From an uncultured Sphingomonadaceae bacterium (lineage in GTDB: Bacteria > Pseudomonadota > Alphaproteobacteria > Sphingomonadales > Sphingomonadaceae), in NCBI GenBank assembly GCA_947503245.1, contig CANNCV010000001.1, forward strand, positions 124,001 through 188,000: a stretch of DNA of 64,000 nucleotides, read 5' to 3'. Position 1 is the stretch's first letter, and every line of letters starts with the position of its first letter. The notes below the pieces were generated by a model. It had not been told where the DNA came from, ran no database searches, and saw only the letters and a program-made list of their open reading frames with translations. Made by a program: the position numbers and the translations under genes. Positions 45,406 through 53,090 of the stretch are shown here, piece after piece.

Positions 45406-45611
45406 TATGGCCCCTCCGCCAGTGCTTTCTGCACCGAGATTTCAGCACTTGCATAGGCTTCCTGACGACTCACGCTCCAATAGCGCAAATCCTCCAGCAT
45501 GATCCGTTCGCCGCTCACGGCACACATCACATGGTCGCCCGAAGCCAAAATGCGAAAACTGCCCGGGCCGTAATGCAGTCTTGCCTGTTTATTCTTGTTC
45601 GACATCAACAT
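45405..45611 (-). CDS. DUF2093 protein
   Basis: 68 residues from the ATG at 45611 (AGGAG 7 nt before it): MLMSNKNKQARLHYGPGSFRIL followed by GDHVMCAVSGERIMLEDLRYWSVSRQEAYASAEIS. This is the alphaproteobacterial DUF2093 pattern, possibly a zinc-ribbon-like fold with a single Cys here. It lies between xseA and the M23 gene, a recurrent order. Confidence 0.88.
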   Translation of the reverse strand: MLMSNKNKQARLHYGPGSFRILASGDHVMCAVSGERIMLEDLRYWSVSRQEAYASAEISVQKALAEGP

Positions 45612-45678
45612 GCCGGGGCTCCTATCATTTTGACCAGCAAAGCACAAAGTTCTTTACGCGCTGCTGAATATTGCAATC

Positions 45679-47142
45679 TCAAAGCAGTTTTGGCTGCTCC
45701 CCCACAGGCTTTTGCGGTACAGGTTTTTTGGCTTTGGCTGACTTTTGGGGCGATATTGGTGTGCCGCCTGTTAAGGCATCAACCTTGCCATCACCAAAAT
45801 GCAGCTGCAAATTGCGCGCATCTGTTGCGGCTTTGCTGCTCGTGATGACCTGACCTTCCTTATCTGTGACCTTTGCATAACCGCGCGACAATGGTGCATC
45901 AGGATGCACTTGTTTCAATAAGCGATCGAGCGCGGACAGCCTATCTGCTGCATCAGCAAGGGGCCGCTTCACAAAAGCTGGCGTCAGGCGCGTCTGTTGC
46001 AAGGCTGTTACTGATTGGCTCCATCGCCGCTCCAGCAAAACGGGAGTCATCCGGCCAGCCTGCATAGCAAAGCGTTCCTTTGCGCGCCCATGTACATAAC
46101 CCAAAGCGCGTGACATACGTTCTGTCACATCATCGAATTTCTGCATGCTTGGGGCAAACAAACTATCCGCCTTTGGCAATTGCCTTGCCCAGCGCTCCAG
46201 CCGTTCGCTCGCCAATCCTAAAGCACGCTGCTCCGCTCTTTGTGCTCGCAGGCCCAACTCGGTGAGATGTCCTGCTAGATCGGCCCGCACTGGCACCGCC
46301 ATTTCAGCAGCAGCCGTTGGCGTCGGTGCACGCCGATCAGCGGCATAATCGGCCAATGTCGTATCTGTCTCATGCCCCACCGCGCTAATGATGGGGATGG
46401 TACAATCGGCAATGGCGCGCACCACAATTTCTTCGTTGAAACTCCACAGATCCTCAATCGAACCGCCACCACGCGCGACAATCACCAAATCGGGTCTGGG
46501 AACATCGCCGCCCGCTGCCATGTTGGAGAAGCCATTTACCGCATTTGCAATCTGCGCTGCGGCCCCCTCCCCCTGAACCAGAACGGGCCAGACCAGCACA
46601 TGGCTGGGGAAGCGATCGGCCAGACGGTGCAATATATCGCGAATCACTGAACCTGTGGGCGATGTCACCACGCCAATGGTGCGCGGCAAATAGGGCAAGG
46701 TCCGCTTTCGCTCTGATGCAAACAACCCTTCCTCACCCAGCCGCGCCTTCAGCTTTTCAAAAAGCTGCATCAACGCGCCTTCGCCCGCCAATTCCATACG
46801 GTCGATGACAATCTGATATTTTGACCGGCCAGGATAAGTGGTCAGCTTACCCGTGGCGATAACATCCAGCCCATCCTCTGGCGCAAAAGGCAGGCGCCCG
46901 GCATTGCCGCGCCAGATAACCCCGTCAATTACCGCCTTTTCGTCCTTTAACGCCATATAGACATGGCCAGATGCCGCCCGTTTGAAGCCGGAAATCTCTC
47001 CGCGCAGACGGACATGACCAAAGCGGTCCTCCACCGTGCGCTTCAACGCCGAAGAAATTTCGCTGATAGATAGCGGCGGGGCGTTGTCGCCGGTCTCGCT
47101 CTTGGCTATCAAAGCGGCATCAAAATCTTCAGGAGCGGGCAT
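45679..47142 (-). CDS. xseA: Exonuclease VII large subunit
   Basis: 487 residues from [15 protein letters not shown]-terminal OB fold ([23 protein letters not shown]), the catalytic core [11 protein letters not shown] and [19 protein letters not shown] with [25 protein letters not shown], then a long helical region. It degrades single-stranded DNA with XseB. AAGGA precedes the ATG. The start codon shares two bases with the purD start on the other strand. A longer N-terminal reading in the same frame is antisense to purD and rejected. Confidence 0.96.
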   Translation of the reverse strand: MPAPEDFDAALIAKSETGDNAPPLSISEISSALKRTVEDRFGHVRLRGEISGFKRAASGHVYMALKDEKAVIDGVIWRGNAGRLPFAPEDGLDVIATGKLTTYPGRSKYQIVIDRMELAGEGALMQLFEKLKARLGEEGLFASERKRTLPYLPRTIGVVTSPTGSVIRDILHRLADRFPSHVLVWPVLVQGEGAAAQIANAVNGFSNMAAGGDVPRPDLVIVARGGGSIEDLWSFNEEIVVRAIADCTIPIISAVGHETDTTLADYAADRRAPTPTAAAEMAVPVRADLAGHLTELGLRAQRAEQRALGLASERLERWARQLPKADSLFAPSMQKFDDVTERMSRALGYVHGRAKERFAMQAGRMTPVLLERRWSQSVTALQQTRLTPAFVKRPLADAADRLSALDRLLKQVHPDAPLSRGYAKVTDKEGQVITSSKAATDARNLQLHFGDGKVDALTGGTPISPQKSAKAKKPVPQKPVGEQPKLL

Positions 47143-48421
47143 GAATATCCTTTTAATCGGTGGCGGCGGGCGCGAACATGCCCTTTGCTGGAAATTGGCG
47201 CAATCCCCTGATGTGGGAAAAATCTTCGCAGCACCCGGCAATCCAGGAATGGCGTCTATCGCCGAATCGGTGTCATTGGATATCAGCAACCATGATGCCG
47301 TCACAGCATTTTGCGCTGAGCATGACATCGCCTTGGTGGTTATAGGGCCGGAAGCCCCCTTGGTTGATGGACTGGCCGACAGCATGGCCGCGGCTGACAT
47401 TCCTGTCTTTGGCCCCTCTGCCAAAGCGGCGCAGCTGGAAGGCTCTAAAGGCTTTACCAAAGATATGTGCGCACGCGCCAACATCCCGACCGCAGCCTAT
47501 GTGCGCACCTATAATCTGGCAGAGGCCCGCGCGGCATTGTCAGAATTTGATCTGCCCGTGGTTATCAAAGCCGATGGGCTGGCCGCTGGTAAGGGCGTTA
47601 TCATCGCGCAAACCGCGCAAGAAGCTGACGAAGCCATTGCCCATATGTTTGCTGGCGGATTTGGCGATGCCGGCGCAGAAGTGGTGATTGAGGAATTTAT
47701 GACCGGCGAAGAGGTCAGTTTCTTTGCGCTGACCGATGGGCACAGCGTTGTGCCTTTGGCCAGTGCGCAGGACCATAAGCGCGTAGGCGATGGCGATACC
47801 GGCCCCAATACCGGCGGCATGGGCGCCTATAGCCCGGCCCCTGTTTTGACCGATGAACTGCAAGAGCAAGTGATGCAGCGGATCATTCACCCCACCGTCA
47901 AGGCGATGCGTGATGCTGATATGCCCTATTCCGGTGTGCTTTATGCCGGGCTTATCCTGACCGAAGAAGGGCCAAAGCTGATCGAATATAATTGCCGCTT
48001 TGGTGACCCTGAATGCCAAGTGCTGATGATGCGTTTACAAGATGATCTGGCGGCGTTGCTTCTGGCCACGGCAAAGGGCGAATTGGCGAACCATATTGCG
48101 CCCACTTTTGCCGACCAAACAGCGCTGACAATAGTGATGGCGGCCAAAGGCTACCCCGCGACGCCAGAAAAAGGCGGTGCGATTAACGGCCTAACCGCTG
48201 CACAGAGCGACAATATCACCATTTTTCATGCGGGCACCAAGATGGTTGATGGTCAGTTGGTCGCTAATGGCGGGCGGGTATTAAACGTCACCGCAATGGG
48301 CGACGACATTAACGCAGCGCGCACTGCCGCTTATGCAGCCGTGGAGTCAGTGGATTTCGCCAGCGGCTTTTACCGCAAGGATATAGGCTGGCGCGAAATG
48401 GAGCGGCAAAAGACGCATTAA
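47141..48421 (+). CDS. purD: Phosphoribosylamine-glycine ligase
   Basis: 426 residues. ATP-grasp enzyme: [67 protein letters not shown], and [21 protein letters not shown], and the metal site in [13 protein letters not shown]. It joins phosphoribosylamine and glycine in purine synthesis. AGGAG sits 5 nt before the start and lies inside the first codons of xseA. Confidence 0.97.
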   Translation: MNILLIGGGGREHALCWKLAQSPDVGKIFAAPGNPGMASIAESVSLDISNHDAVTAFCAEHDIALVVIGPEAPLVDGLADSMAAADIPVFGPSAKAAQLEGSKGFTKDMCARANIPTAAYVRTYNLAEARAALSEFDLPVVIKADGLAAGKGVIIAQTAQEADEAIAHMFAGGFGDAGAEVVIEEFMTGEEVSFFALTDGHSVVPLASAQDHKRVGDGDTGPNTGGMGAYSPAPVLTDELQEQVMQRIIHPTVKAMRDADMPYSGVLYAGLILTEEGPKLIEYNCRFGDPECQVLMMRLQDDLAALLLATAKGELANHIAPTFADQTALTIVMAAKGYPATPEKGGAINGLTAAQSDNITIFHAGTKMVDGQLVANGGRVLNVTAMGDDINAARTAAYAAVESVDFASGFYRKDIGWREMERQKTH

Positions 48422-48559
48422 TTTTTTGCCCGCAAAGCTGGCAAGCGCATGGTTTGTGCGCTTCTGGCCGCTTTCTGACAAACTGCCCAACAAACTGTTC
48501 ATTTTTGGTTCAGTGCTTTGGCGAAATGATCTGATACGCAACGTTTTCAGGTCGTTGCA

Positions 48560-48577
48560 CCATGATGAGGATCATGG
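48560..48577. promoter_or_regulatory. 7-bp dyad before the VWA lipoprotein gene
   Basis: CCATGAT-GAGG-ATCATGG, 26 nt before the ATG at 48604. The arms are perfect. It could be an operator or fold over the leader of the mRNA. Confidence 0.35.
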
Positions 48578-48603
48578 CTTTTGGGTATTGAGGGAGTTAG
48601 ATT

Positions 48604-50403
48604 ATGCGCAGATTTTCTATTGTCGCAGCATTGGTTCTGACAGCATTGGTGGCAGGTTGCGGCCAGCAAAGTACAGAGTTGGCCAGCAGTGAAGCCTTGC
48701 CAGCTCCACCACCACCACCACCACCTCCTCCTCCGCCCCCGCCGCCCCCGCCGCCTGTGCTTGCGCAGGGCGTTGCTTCCCCCGGTTTTGCGGAGGAAGA
48801 CGCCGCTTCTGACGACAGCGCGATTGTCGTTTCTGCCACACGTGTCACGGGGGCGCAGCAAGATTCCCCGCTTGCAGTTACCTCTGTGACGGCCGAAACG
48901 TTAAGCGGCGATATTGCCGCCTCAGATTTGGTCGCAGCGGCTCCGGGTGACAGCACGCGCAACCGTTATTATGTGCCGCCTGTATTGGTCCCCGGACCAG
49001 ATGACCGCGAAAAATATGATGGTGAAACGGTCTCCCCCATAAAATTGGTGCGCGCAGAACCTGTTTCGACCTTCTCCGTCGATGTTGATACCGGCGCTTA
49101 TGCCAATGTCCGGCGCTTTCTCAATCAGGGTCAGTTGCCACCCAAGGCAGCCGTACGCACAGAGGAAATGATCAACTATTTCCGCTATGATTATGCCCGC
49201 CCGTCATCGCGCGACGTGCCATTCAGCGTGACCACGAACATCACCACCACCCCATGGAACAGTGAGAGCCGTTTGGTCCGTATTGGTCTGCGCGGTTATG
49301 ATATTGCACGTGACGAGCGCCCTGCGGCCAATCTGGTGTTCCTGCTCGATGTGTCTGGTTCAATGAACAATCAGGATAAACTGCCCCTGTTAAAAAGTGC
49401 ATTGAAAACGCTAACCAACAATCTGTCGGATCAGGACCGTGTGTCGATAGTTGTCTATGCCGGTGCCGCTGGATTGGTGCTGGAACCTACCAATGACAAA
49501 GGCAAGATCAAACGTGCGCTTGACCAGTTGGAAGCTGGCGGCTCAACCGCAGGCGGCGCTGGTATTAAGCTGGCCTATCAGATCGCCCGCGACAACCGCA
49601 TCAAGGATGGCGTAAACCGCGTCATCATGGCCACAGATGGTGATTTTAACGTGGGCATTAGCGACCGTGACCGTTTGATTGAACTGATCGAAAGCAACCG
49701 TGATGATGGCATTACCCTCACCACTTTGGGCTTTGGCCAAGGCAATTATAATGAAGCATTGATGGAACAGGCTGCCGATCATGGCAATGGTAATTATGCC
49801 TATATTGATAGTGCGCAAGAGGCCCAGAAAGTGCTGGCCGATGAAATGCAGTCAACGCTGTTCACCATCGCCAAAGACGTGAAAGTGCAGGTGGAGTTTA
49901 ATCCAAATCAAATCTCCCAATACCGGCTAATAGGATATGAAAACCGGGCGCTGCGCGAAGAAGATTTTGACAATGACAAAATCGATGCTGGCGATATTGG
50001 CGCCGGGCATCAAGTGACGGCTATTTATGAAGTTGTCCCCGCCGATGCGCAGGGCTGGATAAAGCCCCGCCGTTATGCGCAAACCGAACTGAAAGTCGAA
50101 CGTGGCCGCGAAAGCGAAATGGCTTTTGTAAAACTACGCTACAAATTGCCTAATGAAGATACATCGAAATTGCTGGCCTTTGCCGTGCAGGGCGAGACGC
50201 TGCGTACAGCAAAACGACCAAAAGGTGATATGGCCTTTGCCGTTGCTGTCGCTGCTTTTGGCCAGAAATTGCGCGCAGATCCTTATCTGAAAGATTTCGA
50301 TTTTGACGATATCTTACAGATGGCAGATGGCCAAAGCGGATATTTGCGTCAGGAGTTTGTCAAACTGGCAGAGATAGCACGCGGCCAATCCGGCGCGGAT
50401 TGA
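48604..50403 (+). CDS. YfbK-type VWA lipoprotein with a polyproline tract
   Basis: 599 residues. Lipobox VAGC (Cys19); 17 consecutive Pro at 35-51; a TonB-plug-like segment at 72-110 (SAIVVSATRVTGAQQDSPLAV); then the YfbK-type domain: an N-terminal part (TFSVDVDTGAYANVRRFLN), a VWA domain with metal site Asp249-x-Ser251-x-Ser253 (LDVSGSMN) and ATDGDFNVGIS, and a C-terminal DUF3520-like region. VWA domains bind partners through a metal ion. It is outward of the inner membrane or in the outer membrane; partner unknown. The proline run may stall ribosomes without EF-P. Confidence 0.9.
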   Translation: MRRFSIVAALVLTALVAGCGQQSTELASSEALPAPPPPPPPPPPPPPPPPPVLAQGVASPGFAEEDAASDDSAIVVSATRVTGAQQDSPLAVTSVTAETLSGDIAASDLVAAAPGDSTRNRYYVPPVLVPGPDDREKYDGETVSPIKLVRAEPVSTFSVDVDTGAYANVRRFLNQGQLPPKAAVRTEEMINYFRYDYARPSSRDVPFSVTTNITTTPWNSESRLVRIGLRGYDIARDERPAANLVFLLDVSGSMNNQDKLPLLKSALKTLTNNLSDQDRVSIVVYAGAAGLVLEPTNDKGKIKRALDQLEAGGSTAGGAGIKLAYQIARDNRIKDGVNRVIMATDGDFNVGISDRDRLIELIESNRDDGITLTTLGFGQGNYNEALMEQAADHGNGNYAYIDSAQEAQKVLADEMQSTLFTIAKDVKVQVEFNPNQISQYRLIGYENRALREEDFDNDKIDAGDIGAGHQVTAIYEVVPADAQGWIKPRRYAQTELKVERGRESEMAFVKLRYKLPNEDTSKLLAFAVQGETLRTAKRPKGDMAFAVAVAAFGQKLRADPYLKDFDFDDILQMADGQSGYLRQEFVKLAEIARGQSGAD

Positions 50404-50550
50404 ACGAGCCATTATGGTCACATGGCGTGGCAATAATATTGCCCGAAACAGTATAGCCGTAATCCCGGGTGCATGGGATATGCGCTCGGATTTATGTTTA
50501 ATCATGCAAGTCGAGCAGCCATTTTACTATTGTTTACTCAATGTGACGCG

Positions 50551-50566
50551 TTGTTAAGGTTAACAA
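50551..50566. promoter_or_regulatory. TTGTTAA dyad before the OmpA-BON gene
   Basis: TTGTTAA-GG-TTAACAA has perfect arms and lies 72 nt before the start at 50639, where an operator would be expected. Confidence 0.4.
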
Positions 50567-50638
50567 ATCCCTGCGTTGCTGGACTCTCTCCTTTTCGGAC
50601 TCTATCGTGTTTGCAATTGGATTAAGGGGAAATCAGCT

Positions 50639-51409
50639 ATGAACGGTATGACCAAGTTCCTGATCGGCGCCGGCGCAACGGCTCTGATGGCATGGGGAAA
50701 TCACAGTGCGGTCGGCTCCGGCCAAGCCTTTGTCGATGCGCTTTCAGGCAAGACCAGCAGCATCATTGGCGATAGCGGGGTCAGTTTTGACTATTCTGCA
50801 AATGGTGCATTATCGCGCAGCGTCACATTAAGCGGTGACGTATCGGATGAAGAGAAAGCACGCATTACCAAAGAGCTTTCCGGCATTGACGGAATTGGTT
50901 CTATCACATGGTCCGCTGACGAAGGCGCAGATAGTGCTGAAGCGGATAGCGATAACGACGAAACAGCGACAGCCGATAGCGATAGCAATGCAGCAACCGA
51001 TGTTGCTCCCGCCAGCGAAGAAGTGGTCACTGAATGTCAGGGCAATATTGATGGTTTGCTTGCAGGCAAAACCATTGAATTTCGTCTTGGTAGCGCCTTT
51101 ATCGCGGGCACTTCACAAGGACTTCTTGATGAAGTGGCTGAGGCTCTGAAACCTTGTGCAGGAACATTGGTTGAAATTGGCGGCCATACTGACGCTTCAG
51201 GCAGTGCTGAAATCAACACGTCATTGTCACAAGATCGTGCTGATCGTGTGCGTGCTGCGCTGATAGAGCGCGGCGTTCCGGAAGGACAATTGATCGCCAA
51301 GGGCTATGGCCCATCAAAACTTAAAAACACAGCCAATCCACGTGCAGCGGAAAACCGCCGCATTGAATTTGGTGTAACATCAAGCGCTGCTGCGCCAGAA
51401 GGGGAATAA
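50639..51409 (+). CDS. OmpA-family protein with a BON-like domain
   Basis: 256 residues from the ATG after AAGGGGA; the frame reaches further upstream without support. N-terminal hydrophobic anchor (about 6-22); a BON-like domain about 45-95 (GALSRSVTLSGDVSDEEKARIT); an acidic Asp/Ala/Ser linker (about 98-125); then an OmpA-C peptidoglycan-binding domain with GKTIEFRLGSAFIAGTSQ, VEIGGHTDASGSAEINTSLSQDRADRVRAAL and NRRIEFGV. The order anchor-BON-OmpA-C is that of mycobacterial OmpATb (ArfA). Followed after 2 nt by a 31-residue membrane peptide gene. Confidence 0.88.
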   Translation: MNGMTKFLIGAGATALMAWGNHSAVGSGQAFVDALSGKTSSIIGDSGVSFDYSANGALSRSVTLSGDVSDEEKARITKELSGIDGIGSITWSADEGADSAEADSDNDETATADSDSNAATDVAPASEEVVTECQGNIDGLLAGKTIEFRLGSAFIAGTSQGLLDEVAEALKPCAGTLVEIGGHTDASGSAEINTSLSQDRADRVRAALIERGVPEGQLIAKGYGPSKLKNTANPRAAENRRIEFGVTSSAAAPEGE

Positions 51410-51411
51410 TC

Positions 51412-51507
51412 ATGGCATTATTGTTAGAAAGCCTGTTGCTGCTTTTGGTTGTATTTTTGATCGGCCTGGGCATCGCCTATCTGATCTGGGGCCGCAAGGA
51501 CGCATAA
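51412..51507 (+). CDS. 31-residue single-span membrane peptide
   Basis: MALLLESLLLLLVVFLIGLG then IAYLIWGRKDA: one hydrophobic helix followed by a positively charged tail. A GGGGAA sequence in the end of the OmpA-BON gene serves as its ribosome-binding site. The ATG is 2 nt past the previous stop and 10 nt separate its stop from the next start, so the three genes form one unit. Its role may be to support the OmpA or HhH protein in the membrane. Confidence 0.7.
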   Translation: MALLLESLLLLLVVFLIGLGIAYLIWGRKDA

Positions 51508-51517
51508 GGGGGCAGAA

Positions 51518-52063
51518 ATGATTGCATTAATTACAGAAAATTGGTTCGTATTCCTGCTGGCCTTTATCTTTGGTCTGGCAACAGGCTGGTGGATTTGGGC
51601 GCGGTATAGCACCGAAGCAGAGACACAAACACCTGTTCTAGAGCCTGTAGCAGAGCCAGTGCCTGCACCAAAGATTGAGCAGGAGCCTGTCCGCGATGAA
51701 TTGAAAGTCGACAATCTAGCCAAGGCCGAAGCCAATCCGGTTGCAGCCGCCGCTGCACCCATTGCGGTTGCAGCAGTGCCAGAAGGTAAGCCAAAAATCG
51801 CCGCTGCGGTTGGTGAACCTGATGATCTGCGCCAGATTAAAGGCGTCGGGCCAAAGCTCAACACCCTGCTAAACGCATTGGGTGTCAGCCGCTTTGACCA
51901 GATCGCCGCATGGGGTGAGGCAGATATTGCCGAAGTTGATGGTCATTTGGGCAGCTTCAAAGGCCGTATCAGCCGCGACAATTGGGTCGATCAGGCAGGA
52001 TATCTTGCCAAAGCAGACATTGCAGGCTTTGAAGCAAAATATGGCAAGATGCTGAAAAACTGA
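51518..52063 (+). CDS. Membrane-anchored helix-hairpin-helix protein
   Basis: 181 residues. One N-terminal membrane helix (WFVFLLAFIFGLATGWWIWARY), a Pro/Glu/Ala linker (about 30-95), and a C-terminal HhH domain: DDLRQIKGVGPKLNTLLNALGVSRFDQIAAWGEADIAEVDGHLGSFKGRISRDNW. The same domain is found fused to NuoE-like and ribosomal L21-like proteins in alphaproteobacteria. It may bind DNA or protein at the membrane. AGGGGG precedes the ATG. Third gene of the OmpA-BON cluster. Confidence 0.85.
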   Translation: MIALITENWFVFLLAFIFGLATGWWIWARYSTEAETQTPVLEPVAEPVPAPKIEQEPVRDELKVDNLAKAEANPVAAAAAPIAVAAVPEGKPKIAAAVGEPDDLRQIKGVGPKLNTLLNALGVSRFDQIAAWGEADIAEVDGHLGSFKGRISRDNWVDQAGYLAKADIAGFEAKYGKMLKN

Positions 52064-52107
52064 TCAGCAAATACAGCCATTTAGCGGCGTGATTTTGAGG
52101 CAAGAAT

Positions 52108-52896
52108 ATGATGCGGCTAAATGGCAAATCGGCTGTAATTACCGGCGGCGCACGCGGCATCGGTCTGGCCATTGCGAGGCGCTTTCTTGACGAAGGCGCC
52201 TCTGTCATTCTGACAGATAAGGATGATGATTGCGGCACCGATATGGCTAGCACTCTTGGCTGTGATTATCGCAATCTTGATGTTGCCGATGAGTCCGCGT
52301 GGAGCGCATTGGAGCGTGACGTGCCTGCCATCGACATCATGGTCAATAATGCGGGTGTAACCGGCTTTGAAGAGAGCATGGTATCGCACGACCCAGAAAA
52401 TGCCGCGCTTGAAGACTGGCGCGCGGTTCACGCCGTTAATCTGGACGGCACATTTCTGGGCTGCCGCTATGCCATCCGCGCGATGAAGGCCAAAGGCGAA
52501 GGCGCAATCATCAACATTTCATCACGTTCCGGCATGGTAGGCATTCCCGCCGCAGCGGCCTATGCCAGCTCCAAAGCAGCCATTCGCAACCATAGCAAAT
52601 CGGTCGCGCTCTATTGCGCGCAACAGGGCTGGAATATCCGTTGTAATAGCGTCCACCCCGCCGCTATCCTGACACCAATGTGGGAGCCTATGCTGGGCAG
52701 CGGGCCGGAGCGCGACGCAAATAAGGCAGCATTTGTGTCTGATACACCGATGAAAAGATTTGGTGAGCCAGAAGAGGTTGCCGCAATCTGCGCGATGTTA
52801 GCCAGCGATGAAGCGGCCTATATTACAGGCAGTGAGTTCACTATTGATGGCGGACTGCTTGCGGGGTCGGCGGCATCTCCGAAGCAGGGCGATTAG
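52108..52896 (+). CDS. Short-chain dehydrogenase/reductase
   Basis: 262 residues. NAD(P)-binding GGARGIG near the N-terminus, the structural NNAG (VNNAGVTGF), catalytic Ser in NISSRSG, Tyr-x3-Lys in YASSK, and a C-terminal GSEFTIDGGL, the classic SDR end. Asp in ILTDKDD after strand 2 suggests NAD+ preference. Substrate unknown; often steroid, sugar or acyl alcohols. The second ATG at 52111 is also possible. Confidence 0.92.
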   Translation: MMRLNGKSAVITGGARGIGLAIARRFLDEGASVILTDKDDDCGTDMASTLGCDYRNLDVADESAWSALERDVPAIDIMVNNAGVTGFEESMVSHDPENAALEDWRAVHAVNLDGTFLGCRYAIRAMKAKGEGAIINISSRSGMVGIPAAAAYASSKAAIRNHSKSVALYCAQQGWNIRCNSVHPAAILTPMWEPMLGSGPERDANKAAFVSDTPMKRFGEPEEVAAICAMLASDEAAYITGSEFTIDGGLLAGSAASPKQGD

Positions 52897-53090
52897 CATT
52901 AAAAATACGCAGTTGCTGCACCAAAGATGCAGTAACTACATATTTAACAAATCACTCATAGTGATAGATATTTATCGTTTTCTCGATTTTTATATGGCTG
53001 CTAGCTAAGTCTGATCGCTGGAAAATACGCGGCGCGTTACCGCCGCCTCCCCATGCGATCCACCGCATTCAGTCCATGTGAGGAGAGACG

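Noticed and set aside
47143-47484. N-terminal extension of xseA by 114 codons
   Set aside because: It runs antisense through purD and shows no homology; XseA begins normally at MPAPEDF with a ribosome-binding sequence.
48706-48756. Proline codon run as a phase-variation switch
   Set aside because: The unit is a triplet, so length changes do not shift the frame; only length variation is possible.
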